Notes: a model not told the origin generated them from the sequence alone. Positions 9,261 to 18,906 are shown, counted from the stretch's first letter. The stretch: DNA of 64,000 nucleotides from Lysobacter sp. K5869 (GCF_018847975.1 NZ_CP072597.1:496001-560000); one strand, 5' to 3'. Numbers and translations: made by a program.

Positions 9261-9959
9261 ATGAATAAGGTCCTGCTGATAGAGGACGACGCCCGTCTGG
9301 CCGGGCTGATCTCCGAGTACCTGCAACGCTACGACTTCCAAACCTCGGTGGTGCTGCGCGGCGACCTTGCATTGGCCGCGATCGAGAACGATCCGCCCGA
9401 CGTGATCGTGCTCGACCTGATGCTGCCCGGCATGGACGGCTTCGATGTGTGCCGCCAGATCCGCAAGCAATCCAGCCTGCCGATCGTGATGCTGACCGCG
9501 CGCGCGGACCTGTTCGACCAGGTCACCGGCCTGGAGGTCGGCGCCGACGATTACGTGCTCAAGCCGGTCGAACCGCGCCTGCTGTTAGCGCGGCTGCGCG
9601 CGGTGCTGCGCCGCAGCCAGGCGCAGCCGCAGGCGGCCGGCCCGTCGGTGCTGAGCTACGGCGGCCTGCAGATCGACCTCACCGCGCGCCAGGTGCGTTG
9701 GAAGGGCGAAGAGATCGACCTGAAGACCGCCGACTACAACCTGTTCGTGATCCTGGCCCAGGCCGCCGGCCGCGTGCTCAGCCGCGACGAGCTGCTGCGG
9801 CGCTGGCGCGGCATCGGCTTCGACGGCGTCGACCGCACGGTCGACGTCAGCATCTCGCGCCTGCGCCGGCACTTCGCCGACGACGCGCACGAGCCGCGCA
9901 AGATCAAGACCGTGTGGGGACGAGGCTATCTGTTCAGTCCGATCGCCTGGGAGGACTGA
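9261..9959 (+). CDS. OmpR-family response regulator (RstA-like)
   Basis: The 232-residue protein is a receiver domain (acid pocket IEDD, phospho-acceptor Asp in VIVLDLMLPGMDG, Lys in YVLKPVEP) followed by an OmpR/PhoB winged helix (ALSRDELLRRW-type helix, DRTVDVSISRLRRHF and WGRGYLFSP). ATG 9261 is preceded by GAGGTGG. The stop codon is immediately followed by the histidine kinase start, so the pair is one operon. The overall pattern is closest to RstA/CpxR-like regulators, but the stimulus is unknown. Confidence 0.93.
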   Translation: MNKVLLIEDDARLAGLISEYLQRYDFQTSVVLRGDLALAAIENDPPDVIVLDLMLPGMDGFDVCRQIRKQSSLPIVMLTARADLFDQVTGLEVGADDYVLKPVEPRLLLARLRAVLRRSQAQPQAAGPSVLSYGGLQIDLTARQVRWKGEEIDLKTADYNLFVILAQAAGRVLSRDELLRRWRGIGFDGVDRTVDVSISRLRRHFADDAHEPRKIKTVWGRGYLFSPIAWED

Positions 9960-11321
9960 ATGCTGTCGATGCTGGTCCGGCTGTACCTCACCGTGGCCGG
10001 GCTGCTGCTGTGCTCGATCCTGGTGGTGCAGCAGGTGTTCCCCTACCTGTTCCCGGACCAGTACTCCGCCTCGGTGCGGCACGAGTTCGTCGGCGAGCTG
10101 ACCTTGCTGCGCGAACGCTTGGGCGAGGCCACCGGCGCCGAGCTGGAGCGGCGCCTGAGCGAACTCAACCGGCGCACGCCCGAGCGCTACAGCCGGGTCG
10201 ACGCGCAGGAACTCGCCGCGCTGCCGCCGTCCACGCGTTCGGAGCTGGCGCGGCTGGGCAGCGCCAGCGATCACGTCGGCAACGAGCGCCATCATCTGTT
10301 CCTGCGCCTGCCCGGCGGCGAGACCGTGCAGATCGTCTACACCGAGAACGATTTTCCGATCCGCTACGTCGCCTACCTCACCGTGTTCGCGATGGTGCTG
10401 CTGGGCCTGATGATCTGGCTGCAGCCGCATTGGCGCGACCTCGAACGCCTGCGCGTGACCGCCGCGCAGTTCGGCGACGGCGACCTCGGCGCGCGCGCGC
10501 GGCTGCGCGGCGGCTCGTCGATCCGCCAGCTGTGCGCGTACTTCAACAACATGGCCGATCAGATCGGCCGGCTGATCCAATCCCAGCGCGACATGGTCAA
10601 CGCCGCCTCGCACGAGCTGCGCACGCCGATCACGCGGCTGGAGTTCGGATTGGCCAACCTCGCCGACACCCTCGACGACCGGGTCGCGCGCGCGCGCGTG
10701 CACGCGCTGCGCTGCGACGTGGAGGAACTCGATCTGCTGGTCGGCGAACTGCTGACGCTCGGCATGCTCGAACGCAACGGCCCGCGGCCGAGCCTGGAAC
10801 CGGTGCAATTGGCCGGCTTCCTGCGCGCGTCCACCGGCGTATCGGCCGACGAACTGCGCAGCCGCGCGACCCAGATCGAGTGGGCGATCTCGCCGGAACT
10901 CGACGAAGTCTCGGTGGAGCCGCGCACCCTGCGCCGCGCGTTCTCCAACCTGATGCGCAACGCGGTGCGCTACGCCGACAACACCATCCGCGTCGCCGCC
11001 GAGCCGGCCGGCGAGGATTGGCTGCTGATCGTCGAGGACGACGGCGTCGGCATTCCGCCGGAAGACCGCCGCCGCGTGTTCGAGCCGTTCTACCGCCTCG
11101 ACCGCAGCCGCGACCGCGCCACCGGCGGCTACGGCCTGGGCCTGAGCATCGTGCGCCAGGTGATCGACCGCCACGGCGGTTCGATCCACGTCGAGCCGTC
11201 GGCGCTGGGCGGCGCGCGCTTCGTCGCCCGGCTGCCGCGCCAGCCGCGGCTATGGCCCGAACGCGGCGCCGAACTCGATTCCGACGCCGACGCGCCTGAA
11301 CCGCCCTTCCATTTGCAGTGA
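9960..11321 (+). CDS. Sensor histidine kinase (RstB-like)
   Basis: The 453-residue kinase has an N-terminal membrane helix, a periplasmic region of about 110 residues, and a second membrane helix (YLTVFAMVLLGLMIWL). A HAMP-like linker, a HisKA domain with the phosphorylated His in ASHELRTPITRLE, and a HATPase_c domain (NLMRNAVRY N box, EDDGVGIPPED, GYGLGLSIV) follow. All catalytic boxes are intact. It starts one base after the regulator stop. The periplasmic domain gives no clue to the ligand. Confidence 0.93.
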   Translation: MLSMLVRLYLTVAGLLLCSILVVQQVFPYLFPDQYSASVRHEFVGELTLLRERLGEATGAELERRLSELNRRTPERYSRVDAQELAALPPSTRSELARLGSASDHVGNERHHLFLRLPGGETVQIVYTENDFPIRYVAYLTVFAMVLLGLMIWLQPHWRDLERLRVTAAQFGDGDLGARARLRGGSSIRQLCAYFNNMADQIGRLIQSQRDMVNAASHELRTPITRLEFGLANLADTLDDRVARARVHALRCDVEELDLLVGELLTLGMLERNGPRPSLEPVQLAGFLRASTGVSADELRSRATQIEWAISPELDEVSVEPRTLRRAFSNLMRNAVRYADNTIRVAAEPAGEDWLLIVEDDGVGIPPEDRRRVFEPFYRLDRSRDRATGGYGLGLSIVRQVIDRHGGSIHVEPSALGGARFVARLPRQPRLWPERGAELDSDADAPEPPFHLQ

Positions 11322-11426
11322 CCCCTTTTTCCGCCGCACCGCGTTGGCAACTGCGCGGGCGGCGCTATTTCGGTTTACAAGCACGCTCGTTCACATTGAG
11401 ACCGGCTCCAGGATAGGAACCCTTCG

Positions 11427-11873
11427 ATGCATACGGATATGAACGCTCTGCCCGACGACCTCGAGTCGCGGGTGATCGATTTGGCCAATCAGGCCATCGC
11501 CCATCAAACCGCCGGCGAATACCGGCAAGCCGCCAAGCATTGGGCGCGCGCCATCGATCTGGCCGACGCCGGACTCGACGGCGACGAAATCCGCCATTGG
11601 CTCAGCAGCGGCGCGGCCGAGGCGCTGTACCGCCTCGGCGACTACCCCGGCTGCATCCTCGCCGCGCGCGCGGCCCGCGAGTGGAGCCGGCAACAGCACG
11701 CGCCGTTGGCCGCCTTGTTGCTCGGTCAGGCGCTGCTGCGGCTGGGCCGGCGCGACGCAGCGCTGGAGGCCTTGCGCGAAGCGCGCTCCATCGGCGGCGA
11801 GGCGGTGTGGGACGCCATCGACCTCGACCTGCGCGCGGCGGTGGCGCGGTTGCTGCGCTCCTGCGCTGCTTGA
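11427..11873 (+). CDS. Small helical TPR-like protein, unknown
   Basis: The 148-residue protein is all-helical, with Ala/Leu-rich repeats resembling tetratricopeptide units: QAIAHQTAGEYRQAAKHWAR, EALYRLGDYPGCILAARAAR and LGQALLRLGRRDAALEALRE. It probably mediates protein contacts. No signal peptide is present. It follows the histidine kinase by 105 bp on the same strand but probably has its own promoter in that gap. Confidence 0.65.
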   Translation: MHTDMNALPDDLESRVIDLANQAIAHQTAGEYRQAAKHWARAIDLADAGLDGDEIRHWLSSGAAEALYRLGDYPGCILAARAAREWSRQQHAPLAALLLGQALLRLGRRDAALEALREARSIGGEAVWDAIDLDLRAAVARLLRSCAA

Positions 11874-11904
11874 GCACGGCGTCGCATTGAGCGGCGGCGC
11901 GGTT

Positions 11905-12570
11905 TCAGAACCGCGTCCACCACTGCACGTTGCGTTCGAAATGGCCGATCAAGGTCTGCACCAAGCGGTGCCGGGCCTCGGCCGGGCGCGTCTGCGCGTC
12001 GCCGCAGGCGATCACCCGGTCGACCGCGCCGTGCATGGCGCTGAAGAAGATCACCGCGGTCATGCGCGGATCCGGCGCGGCCCACACCCGCGCGGCGATC
12101 CCGCCTTCCAGCAACTCGACCAATTGATCGATCACCGGGTTGTCCTGGAACGCCTGGCGGTCGTAGCCGTTGTCGCGCGCGGCGTCGTGGAACAAGGCGT
12201 CGTGTAGCGCCACCTGCTCGAGGTAGGCGCTCACCGCCGTCTCCACCCAGGCGCGCAGGCGGGCGCCCCAATCGCCTTCGCGGCAGCGGTCCATCGCTTG
12301 CCGCACGCGCGCGACGAAGCCGTCGGCGAAGCGGTGTTCCAGCGCCTCGCGCAAGCGCCGGTCGGTGCCGAAGCGGGCGCGCAGGGTGTCTTCGTCGATC
12401 GCCGCGGCGGCGGCGATGCGCGCCAGCCGCAGCGCGCCGGTGCCGTAGGCGGCGACCAGACGCGCGGCGGCGTCCAGCGCCGGATCCGGCGGCAAGGCCA
12501 GGAACGCGGAGGCCGCGGCGGCTTCGCGCGCGCCGGCGGCGTCCGCCACCACGGGTCGCGGGACGGTCAT
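11905..12570 (-). CDS. TetR/AcrR-family regulator with Fur-type operator
   Basis: The 221-residue protein has an N-terminal TetR helix-turn-helix (LRLARIAAAAAIDEDTLRAR, then RLREALEHRF) after a 40-residue Ala-rich leader, and a C-terminal helical ligand domain ending VQWWTRF. Its promoter region carries a perfect Fur-type palindrome overlapping the probable -10, so transcription is likely repressed by iron. It faces away from the NRPS gene 850 bp away. Control of that cluster is possible but not shown. Confidence 0.85.
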   Translation of the reverse strand: MTVPRPVVADAAGAREAAAASAFLALPPDPALDAAARLVAAYGTGALRLARIAAAAAIDEDTLRARFGTDRRLREALEHRFADGFVARVRQAMDRCREGDWGARLRAWVETAVSAYLEQVALHDALFHDAARDNGYDRQAFQDNPVIDQLVELLEGGIAARVWAAPDPRMTAVIFFSAMHGAVDRVIACGDAQTRPAEARHRLVQTLIGHFERNVQWWTRF

Positions 12571-12584
12571 GGGGAACGCCTAAA

Positions 12585-12606
12585 GATGAGAACCATTCTC
12601 ATCATA
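12585..12606 (-). promoter_or_regulatory. Fur box over a TATGAT -10 element
   Basis: GATGAGAA (12585-12592) and TTCTCATC (12596-12603) form a perfect 8-bp inverted repeat with a 3-nt spacer, matching the GAGAAT-type core of gammaproteobacterial Fur boxes. On the minus strand it overlaps TATGAT (12606-12601), a good -10, 15-36 nt upstream of the TetR start codon. No good -35 is visible. Confidence 0.75.
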
Positions 12607-12969
12607 GCCTATCGCCGGGATCCGCGCCGCCCCTCGCAGCTGTCGTCAACCTGTCGCAATCGCGCCCGCTCCGATCGCCTTTCGGCCGTCGCTCACCGAT
12701 TTTCTCGCCTGGACAATTTTTCACCAATCCTCACCCGCGCTTGCGACCGCGATCGACATCCGCATGCGAACTCGAACGTCGCGCGCGAGCAAAACCGTTA
12801 GCGCGGAGCGGAAACGAATCCGACACGATCACACCTTGCGCGTGATTGAACGCGAGTCTGAGAGCGCGCGCGAAACGGCCTGTTTTCCAGGGAAATTACG
12901 TGATCCGAAAAACTCGCTTCGCGCACGGAAAGCGCGCTTGTCGGTGTATAAAAACCTTCACATATCCGT

Positions 12970-13030
12970 CTTGTGATAAGCCTCTCACCGCAGTCTTCGT
13001 AAATCCTCGACTTGTGATATGCCTCTCACC
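12970..13030 (+). promoter_or_regulatory. Two direct-repeat Clp/CRP-like sites upstream of the NRPS
   Basis: Two copies of CTTGTGATAWGCCTCTCACC (12970-12989 and 13011-13030, one mismatch) lie exactly 41 bp apart, about four helical turns. Each contains TGTGA-N6-TCTCA, 9 of 10 positions of the CRP/Clp consensus TGTGA-N6-TCACA. They sit in an 850-bp intergenic region (12571-13423) with lower GC than its surroundings and no gene seen in it. A possible TTGTCG/TATAAA promoter lies just upstream near 12938-12952. Confidence 0.55.
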
Positions 13031-13423
13031 CACCTTGATGGACATGACTTGAGCGCTCGGGGATATTGATTCCGAAGGCGCCGCCCGGCGCATCCGCGCA
13101 GCGTCGCCTTCCGATGCGTTCGCGTCCGGCAACAGCGGCCGACGCGCGCATCGCAGATTCCTCCCCCTTTTGCTGCATCGATAAGAACTAAGGCCCACCG
13201 TCCGCCGCTCGCGCCGGATGGATACGGATAGAGGCCCTGCCCAGGCGCGTTGCGCCGCGGCGTGCTTGTACTTATTTGGATTCGCGACATACACGGAGAG
13301 GGGGCCACTCGTAAGAAACGAGTCGGCCGCAGGCTCGCGCGCATTCGTTACGGCGCGCCGACGGACCACGCGTCCGCCGGCCGGCGGCGTCGCGCGCTCC
13401 GGCGCCGGCTCAAAGGAAGCGCC

Positions 13424-16400
13424 ATGAACGAACTCCATGCACCCGGCCTGCCGCTCACCACCGCTCAGCGCGGTTTGTGGGTGGGGCAGAAGCTCGCCTC
13501 GGCCGAAGCGACGTTGAACATCGCTGAAGCGGTGGAGATCCACGGCCCGGTCGAGCCGGCGCTGTTCCAGCGCGCCCTGCGCCAATTCGCCGAGGAAGCC
13601 GAGGCGGTGCGCGCGCGCATCGTCGAGCACAACGGCTTGCCGTATCAGATCGTGCGCGAGCGCTACGAGTTCGACACGCCCTATATCGATTTCAGCGCCG
13701 AGCCCGACCCGCGCGCCGCCGCCGAGCGCTGGATGGAGGCGGAGATCAACCGCCCCGTCGATCTCGCCCATGATCCGCTGTGGGTCGGCGCGATCTTCAA
13801 GTTCGCCGACGATCTGTATTGCTGGTACCAGCGCGCCCACCACACCGTCTACGACGGCTACAGCGGCGGCATGGCGGCCAAACGGCTCAACGAGCTGTAT
13901 TGCGCGTACCGCGACGGCGTCGAGCCCGAACCTTGCGGCTACGGCACGCTGGCCTCGCTGGTGGAGGCCGAATCTTCTTATCGCGACTCCGACCGCTATC
14001 GCCGCGACCGCGAATACTGGCTCGAACAACTCGCCGACTTGCCCGAAGCGGTGACCCTGGCGCGCCGCCGCGTGCGCAACAACGGCGGCCTGCGCCGTTC
14101 CAGCGGCCGGGTCAGCGAAGCCGGGCGCGAACGTCTGGCCGAGATCGCGCGCGACAACGGCGTGAGCCTGCCGCAGGTGTTGATCGCGCTGATCGCCGCG
14201 TACTACCACCGCGCCAGCGGGGCGCAGGACCTGGTGTTCGGCATGCCGGTCACCGGCCGTTCCAGCCATGCGCTGCGCAGCACGCCGGGCATGGTCGCCA
14301 ACGTGGTCGCGATCCGTCTGCAGATGCGCGCGGACATGAGCATGAGCGAGCTGTTCCAGCAGACCTCGCGCACGGTCAAGTCGGCGCTGCGCCATCAGCA
14401 GTACCGCTTCGAGGAACTGCGCCGCGATCTGGGGCTGGTCAATCCCGATCAGCACATGGCCTGGCTCGGCATCAACATCGAGCCTTACGACTACAACAAC
14501 TTCCTCGGCCATCGCGGCAGCGCGCGCAATCTGCACAACGGCACCGCCGAAGATCTGACCGTGTTCGTGTTCGACCGGCTCGACGGCCAGGGGCTGAGCT
14601 TCGATTTCGACGCGAACCCGACCCTGTACCCGGCCGCCGACCTCGACGAGCACAAGCGCCGGCTGATGCGCCTGATCGATCAGGTGCTGGAACGTCCCGA
14701 CATCGCGCTGGGCGCGATCGACGTGCTCGGCGACGAGGAACGCGCGCGCCTGCTGACGCAGTGGAACGCCACCGACGCCGAGCTGGAGGACAGCACCGCG
14801 CTGGCCCAGTTCCAGCGTCAGGCCGCGCGCACGCCCGACGCGGTCGCGGTGATCGCCGGCGCGACCCGCCTGAGCTATCGCGAACTCGACGAATCCAGCA
14901 CGCGCTTGGCCCAGCGCTTGATCGCGCGCGGCGTGCGTGCCGGCGACACCGTCGCCATCGCCCTGCCGCGCGACGAAGTGCTGCCGGCCGCGTTGCTGGC
15001 GGTGTGGAAGGCCGGCGCGGCCTATCTGCCGCTGGATCCGGAAGCGCCGATGCAGCGCATCGCGCTGACCCTGGACGACGCCGCGCCGAGCCTGCTGCTG
15101 ACCGCGCCGGCCTTCGCCGACGCCTTCGCCGGGCGCGGCCTGCCGCTGCTGTTCGCGCATGCCCAGGACGAGCGTTACGGCGCCGACGCCGCACCGGCGC
15201 TGCCGCAGGTCGGCGGCGATCATCTGGCTTACGTGATCTACACCTCCGGCTCGACCGGCGTGCCCAAGGGCGTGGAAATCGTCCAGCGCGGTTTCTGGAA
15301 TTTCCTCCGCGCGATGCAGCGCGAGCTGCGGCCGCACGCGGACCAGCGCTATCTCGCCCAGACCACGGTCACTTTCGACATCGCCGGCCTGGAGCTGTTC
15401 CTGCCGCTCACCGTCGGCGCCGCGGCGGTGCTGACCACGGCCGAAGTCGCGCGCAATCCGCTGGCGCTGGCGCGCCTGATCGAAGAGCAGCGCATCGACG
15501 TGATGCAGGCCACGCCGTCGCTATGGCGCATGCTGCTGGCCAACGCCGACGCGCACCTGCAGCGCGTGCACGCGCTGATCGGCGGCGAAGCGCTGCAGCC
15601 GGAACTGGCGCAGCAGTTGGTGCGGCAGGCCGCGCGGGTGACCAATCTCTACGGCCCGACCGAAACCACGGTGTGGTCCACGGCGATGGAGATCACCGCC
15701 GAGGAACTCGCCGCCGGCAACGGCGCCTCGCCGCCGATCGGCCGGCCGCTGCTCAATACCCAGGTCTACGTGCTCGACGCCGCCGGCCAGCCGATGCCGG
15801 CCGGCAGCACCGGCGAGCTCTACATCGGCGGCCACGGCATCGCCCGCGGTTACCGCAACCGCGGCGAACTCAATGCCGAGCGCTTCCTCGCCGATCCGTT
15901 CCGCCCCGGCGGTCGCCTCTACCGCACCGGCGACCTCGCGCGCTGGCGCGACGACGGCGCGCTGGAATACCTCGGCCGCGCCGATCAGCAGGTCAAGATC
16001 CGCGGCCACCGGGTCGAACTCGGCGAAATCGAAGCGCAGCTGCGCGGTTTCGCGCAGATCGCCGAAGCCGCTGTCGCCCTGCACCGCGACAGCGCCGGCA
16101 ACGCCTTGCTCACCGCGTATGTCGTGCCGGCCGCGGGCGCCGCGCTGGAACCCGAAACCCTGCGCCGCGCGCTCGCCGCGCGCCTGCCCGACTACATGGT
16201 GCCGGCGGCGTGGATCGAACAAGCGGCCTTGCCGATGACCTCCAGCGGCAAACTCGACCGCAAGGCGCTGCGCCCGCCCGAGCGCGACCGCCGCAGCGCC
16301 TACGTGGCGCCTCGCACCGAGACCGAGCGCAAGCTGGCGACGATCTGGCAACAGATCTTCAAGCTCGACCGCGTCGGCATCCACGACAACTTCTTCGAGC

Positions 16401-17446
16401 TCGGCGGCGATTCGCTGAGCGCGGCCGAACTGGTCGCCGCGCTGCCGCGCCACTTCGGCTCGGAGCTGTCGATGGGCGCGCTGTTCGAGGGCTCGACCAT
16501 CGCCGGACTGGCCGCGGCGCTGGAGCGCAGCGGCGGCGACAACGATCCGCTCGGCGCGCTGCTGGCGTTGCGCGGCGGCGCGCAGGACCGCACCGAGGGC
16601 GAGCGGCCGCTGTTCTGCATCCACCCGGTCACCGGCGTCGGCTGGGCCTTCGCCGGCATGCTGCGGCAGCTCGAATTGCCGTTGTATGCGCTGCAATCGC
16701 GCGGCCTGCGCGGCGGCGCGCTGCCGGGCAGCATCGAGGAAATCGCCGCCGACTACATCGCGCAGATGCGCAAGGTGCAGCCGCAGGGGCCGTACCGCTT
16801 GCTGGGTTGGTCGCTGGGCGGACTGATCGGCCACGCCGTGGCCGCGCAGCTGCAGCGCGACGGCGCGCAGGTCGAGTTGCTGGCGATGATGGATTCCTAT
16901 CCCTTCGCCGTCGAACCGGCCGTGCCCGACGAAGCCCAGCAGGCCCAGGCCGTGCTCAAGTTCCTCGGCTTCCACCACCGCTTGCGCGAAGCGCCGCAGG
17001 ACATGCGCGCGCTGACCGAGCTGCTGTGCCAGGAGTACGAGGTGTTCTCCAATCCGCTGGTGCAGCAGGTGCTCAAGGACGACGCCAAGCTGATCGAGCA
17101 CGTCGCCGCGGTCACCCGCAACAACCTGACCCTGGCGCGCCGCTACCTGCCCCAGCGCATCGACGCCGACGTGCTGTTCTTCGACGCCAAGCGCAAGGAG
17201 CGCGTCGACCTCGACGGCCTGCTGCATTACCGCGCCAACGCCTGGCAGGCGCACGTGGCCGGCCGCTTCGACGTGCACGAAATCGATTGCCACCACCAGA
17301 CCATGCTCGAGCCGCGCGCGGCCGCGCACATCGGCCGGGTGCTGCGCGAGCGCCTGTTCGGCGCGAGCGCCGCGGCCGCGCGCGCCGACACGCCGCCGCC
17401 CGCGGCGTTGACCCCGGCCGCGCCGCTGATCGCCGCTTACTCGTAA
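13424..17446 (+). CDS. Single-module NRPS (C-A-T-TE), predicted glycine-activating
   Basis: The 1340-residue EntF-like synthetase has a condensation domain with HHTVYDG (H139-H140, D144), then an adenylation domain (YTSGSTGVPKG near 606, LYGPTETTVW, YRTGDLARW, SGKLDRKAL). A carrier domain (LGGDSLS, pantetheinylated S997) and a thioesterase (GWSLGG, S1130; DCHHQTM, H1291) follow. Reading specificity positions by hand against GrsA gives D-I-L-Q-I-G-L-V-W-K, close to the known glycine code. No upstream carrier or acyl ligase is present, so the condensation domain must take its donor from elsewhere (acyl-CoA or a distant carrier). ATG 13424 follows AAAGGAAG. A GT1 gene starts 11 bp downstream, after AAGGAG. 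Confidence 0.92.
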   Translation: MNELHAPGLPLTTAQRGLWVGQKLASAEATLNIAEAVEIHGPVEPALFQRALRQFAEEAEAVRARIVEHNGLPYQIVRERYEFDTPYIDFSAEPDPRAAAERWMEAEINRPVDLAHDPLWVGAIFKFADDLYCWYQRAHHTVYDGYSGGMAAKRLNELYCAYRDGVEPEPCGYGTLASLVEAESSYRDSDRYRRDREYWLEQLADLPEAVTLARRRVRNNGGLRRSSGRVSEAGRERLAEIARDNGVSLPQVLIALIAAYYHRASGAQDLVFGMPVTGRSSHALRSTPGMVANVVAIRLQMRADMSMSELFQQTSRTVKSALRHQQYRFEELRRDLGLVNPDQHMAWLGINIEPYDYNNFLGHRGSARNLHNGTAEDLTVFVFDRLDGQGLSFDFDANPTLYPAADLDEHKRRLMRLIDQVLERPDIALGAIDVLGDEERARLLTQWNATDAELEDSTALAQFQRQAARTPDAVAVIAGATRLSYRELDESSTRLAQRLIARGVRAGDTVAIALPRDEVLPAALLAVWKAGAAYLPLDPEAPMQRIALTLDDAAPSLLLTAPAFADAFAGRGLPLLFAHAQDERYGADAAPALPQVGGDHLAYVIYTSGSTGVPKGVEIVQRGFWNFLRAMQRELRPHADQRYLAQTTVTFDIAGLELFLPLTVGAAAVLTTAEVARNPLALARLIEEQRIDVMQATPSLWRMLLANADAHLQRVHALIGGEALQPELAQQLVRQAARVTNLYGPTETTVWSTAMEITAEELAAGNGASPPIGRPLLNTQVYVLDAAGQPMPAGSTGELYIGGHGIARGYRNRGELNAERFLADPFRPGGRLYRTGDLARWRDDGALEYLGRADQQVKIRGHRVELGEIEAQLRGFAQIAEAAVALHRDSAGNALLTAYVVPAAGAALEPETLRRALAARLPDYMVPAAWIEQAALPMTSSGKLDRKALRPPERDRRSAYVAPRTETERKLATIWQQIFKLDRVGIHDNFFELGGDSLSAAELVAALPRHFGSELSMGALFEGSTIAGLAAALERSGGDNDPLGALLALRGGAQDRTEGERPLFCIHPVTGVGWAFAGMLRQLELPLYALQSRGLRGGALPGSIEEIAADYIAQMRKVQPQGPYRLLGWSLGGLIGHAVAAQLQRDGAQVELLAMMDSYPFAVEPAVPDEAQQAQAVLKFLGFHHRLREAPQDMRALTELLCQEYEVFSNPLVQQVLKDDAKLIEHVAAVTRNNLTLARRYLPQRIDADVLFFDAKRKERVDLDGLLHYRANAWQAHVAGRFDVHEIDCHHQTMLEPRAAAHIGRVLRERLFGASAAAARADTPPPAALTPAAPLIAAYS

Positions 17447-17456
17447 GGAGACGTCC

Positions 17457-18824
17457 GTGTCCGCATCCCCGCTTCCCGTCAAAGCCGCAGACGCCGACGT
17501 CACCCCCGGCGCGGTGGTGATCTTCACCGTCGGCACCCAGGGCGACGCGCGCCCGTGCATCGGCCTGGGCCAGGCGCTCAAGCGCGCCGGCTATCCGGTG
17601 CGCATCGTCACCAGCGACAACTTCGCGCCGCTGGTGCGCGAGGCCGGGCTGGAGTTCTCCGCGATCAGCGCCGATTTCAGCGACCTGCTCACCAACAACC
17701 CCGAGACCGTCGATAAGGCGCTCAATCCCTGGTATCTGGTCAAGCACACCCGGGCCAAGTTCGCGCAATGGGCGGCGACCTGGGCGCAGGAAGCGCGGCC
17801 GGCGTGCAAGGGCGCGGCGCTGCTGGTCGGCACCGGCATAGTCACCCAGCTCGCCAAGGCGATCGGCGAGGCCGACGGCATTCCTTTCATCCAGGCGCAT
17901 CTGCAGCCGTTCACGCCCTCGCGCAAGCTCTCGCCGCTGTCGTTCTGGTCCGAGCGCGAGTTCCCCGGCGCGGTCAACATGGCGCTGTTCTCGGTGATGA
18001 AGCTGCTGGCGTGGTACACGCTGAAGCCGGCGGTCAACGGCGCGATCCGGCCGCAGCTCAAGCTGCCGCTGTTTCCGTGGTACGGGCCGTTCTTCGACAC
18101 CAATCCCGACCGCATGCGCGTGCTCTACGGCTACAGCCGCCACATCCTGCCGCCGCCGGACGATTGGCCGGAGCAGGTCAAGGTCACCGGCAGCTGGTTC
18201 CTCGATCAGGCCGACGTGTGGCAGCCGCCGCAAGGTCTGGCCGAGTTCCTCGCCGAGGGCGAAAAGCCGGTGTATTTCGGCTTCGGCAGCATGCTGGCCA
18301 ACAACGCCGAAGCGCTGACTCAAGTGGTGCTCGACGCGGTGCGCATCGGCGGCCGCCGCGCCGTGCTTGCGACCGGTTGGGGCGGCCTGCGCTGCGAACC
18401 CGGGCGCTTGAACGACAAGGTCTACGTGATCGAAGCCGCACCGCACGATTGGCTGTTCCCGCGCATGGCCGCAACCGTGCAGCACGGCGGCGCCGGCACC
18501 ACGGTGGCGGCGGCGCGCGCCGGCGTGCCGTCGGTGTTCGTGCCGTTCTTCGGCGATCAACCGTTCTGGGCGCGGCGCATGCACGCGCTGGGCGCCGCGC
18601 CGCCGGCGCTGGACCGGCGCACGGTCACCGCCGAGCAGATGGCGCAGGCGGTCGAGGAGGCGCTGCGTCCCGAGCGCGTGCACGCCGCGTACGAACTCGG
18701 CGAGAAGATCCGCGCCGAGAACGGCGGCGTCGCCGCGATCCGCGCGCTCAACGAATGGGGTTTGCTGCCGCCGCCGCGGCTGAGCCAGGACGCGCCGGCG
18801 TTGCCGCTGGAACGGGTGGCCTGA
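17457..18824 (+). CDS. GT1-family glycosyltransferase, sterol-glucosyltransferase-like
   Basis: The 455-residue GT-B enzyme has the N-terminal acceptor-domain signature FTVGTQGDARPCIGLGQALK and VREAGLEFSAISADF. Its C-terminal nucleotide-sugar domain has VYFGFGSM, HDWLFPRMAATVQHGGAGTT and AGVPSVFVPFFGDQPFWARR, the pattern of GT1/GT28 enzymes that glycosylate sterols, lipids and peptide or polyketide products. The start is GTG 17457, with AAGGAG overlapping the NRPS stop. Tight spacing means co-translation with the NRPS, so its likely acceptor is the NRPS product. No sugar-nucleotide biosynthesis genes accompany it, implying a common sugar donor. Confidence 0.9.
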   Translation: MSASPLPVKAADADVTPGAVVIFTVGTQGDARPCIGLGQALKRAGYPVRIVTSDNFAPLVREAGLEFSAISADFSDLLTNNPETVDKALNPWYLVKHTRAKFAQWAATWAQEARPACKGAALLVGTGIVTQLAKAIGEADGIPFIQAHLQPFTPSRKLSPLSFWSEREFPGAVNMALFSVMKLLAWYTLKPAVNGAIRPQLKLPLFPWYGPFFDTNPDRMRVLYGYSRHILPPPDDWPEQVKVTGSWFLDQADVWQPPQGLAEFLAEGEKPVYFGFGSMLANNAEALTQVVLDAVRIGGRRAVLATGWGGLRCEPGRLNDKVYVIEAAPHDWLFPRMAATVQHGGAGTTVAAARAGVPSVFVPFFGDQPFWARRMHALGAAPPALDRRTVTAEQMAQAVEEALRPERVHAAYELGEKIRAENGGVAAIRALNEWGLLPPPRLSQDAPALPLERVA

Positions 18825-18866
18825 GTGTCCGGCGGCGCCGGGCGCGCCGCCATCGCATCGGCGCGG

Positions 18867-18906
18867 GCGCTCCGGCCTCTCCTCCCCTGTGGAGGGGCCG
18901 GAGCGC
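18867..18906 (+). terminator. Strong hairpin after the glycosyltransferase
   Basis: GCGCTCCGGCC (18867-18877) pairs with GGCCGGAGCGC (18896-18906), and inside it CCTCC pairs with GGAGG. The near-perfect stem of about 16 bp lacks a T tract. It probably ends or attenuates the NRPS-GT transcript, so the patatin gene may be expressed separately. Confidence 0.55.

Noticed and set aside
13424-18824. Classifying the NRPS locus as an enterobactin-type siderophore operon
   Set aside because: The layout is EntF-like and a Fur box lies on the neighbouring TetR gene, but the specificity code fits glycine rather than serine, and no DHB synthesis, aryl carrier or siderophore export genes are present.
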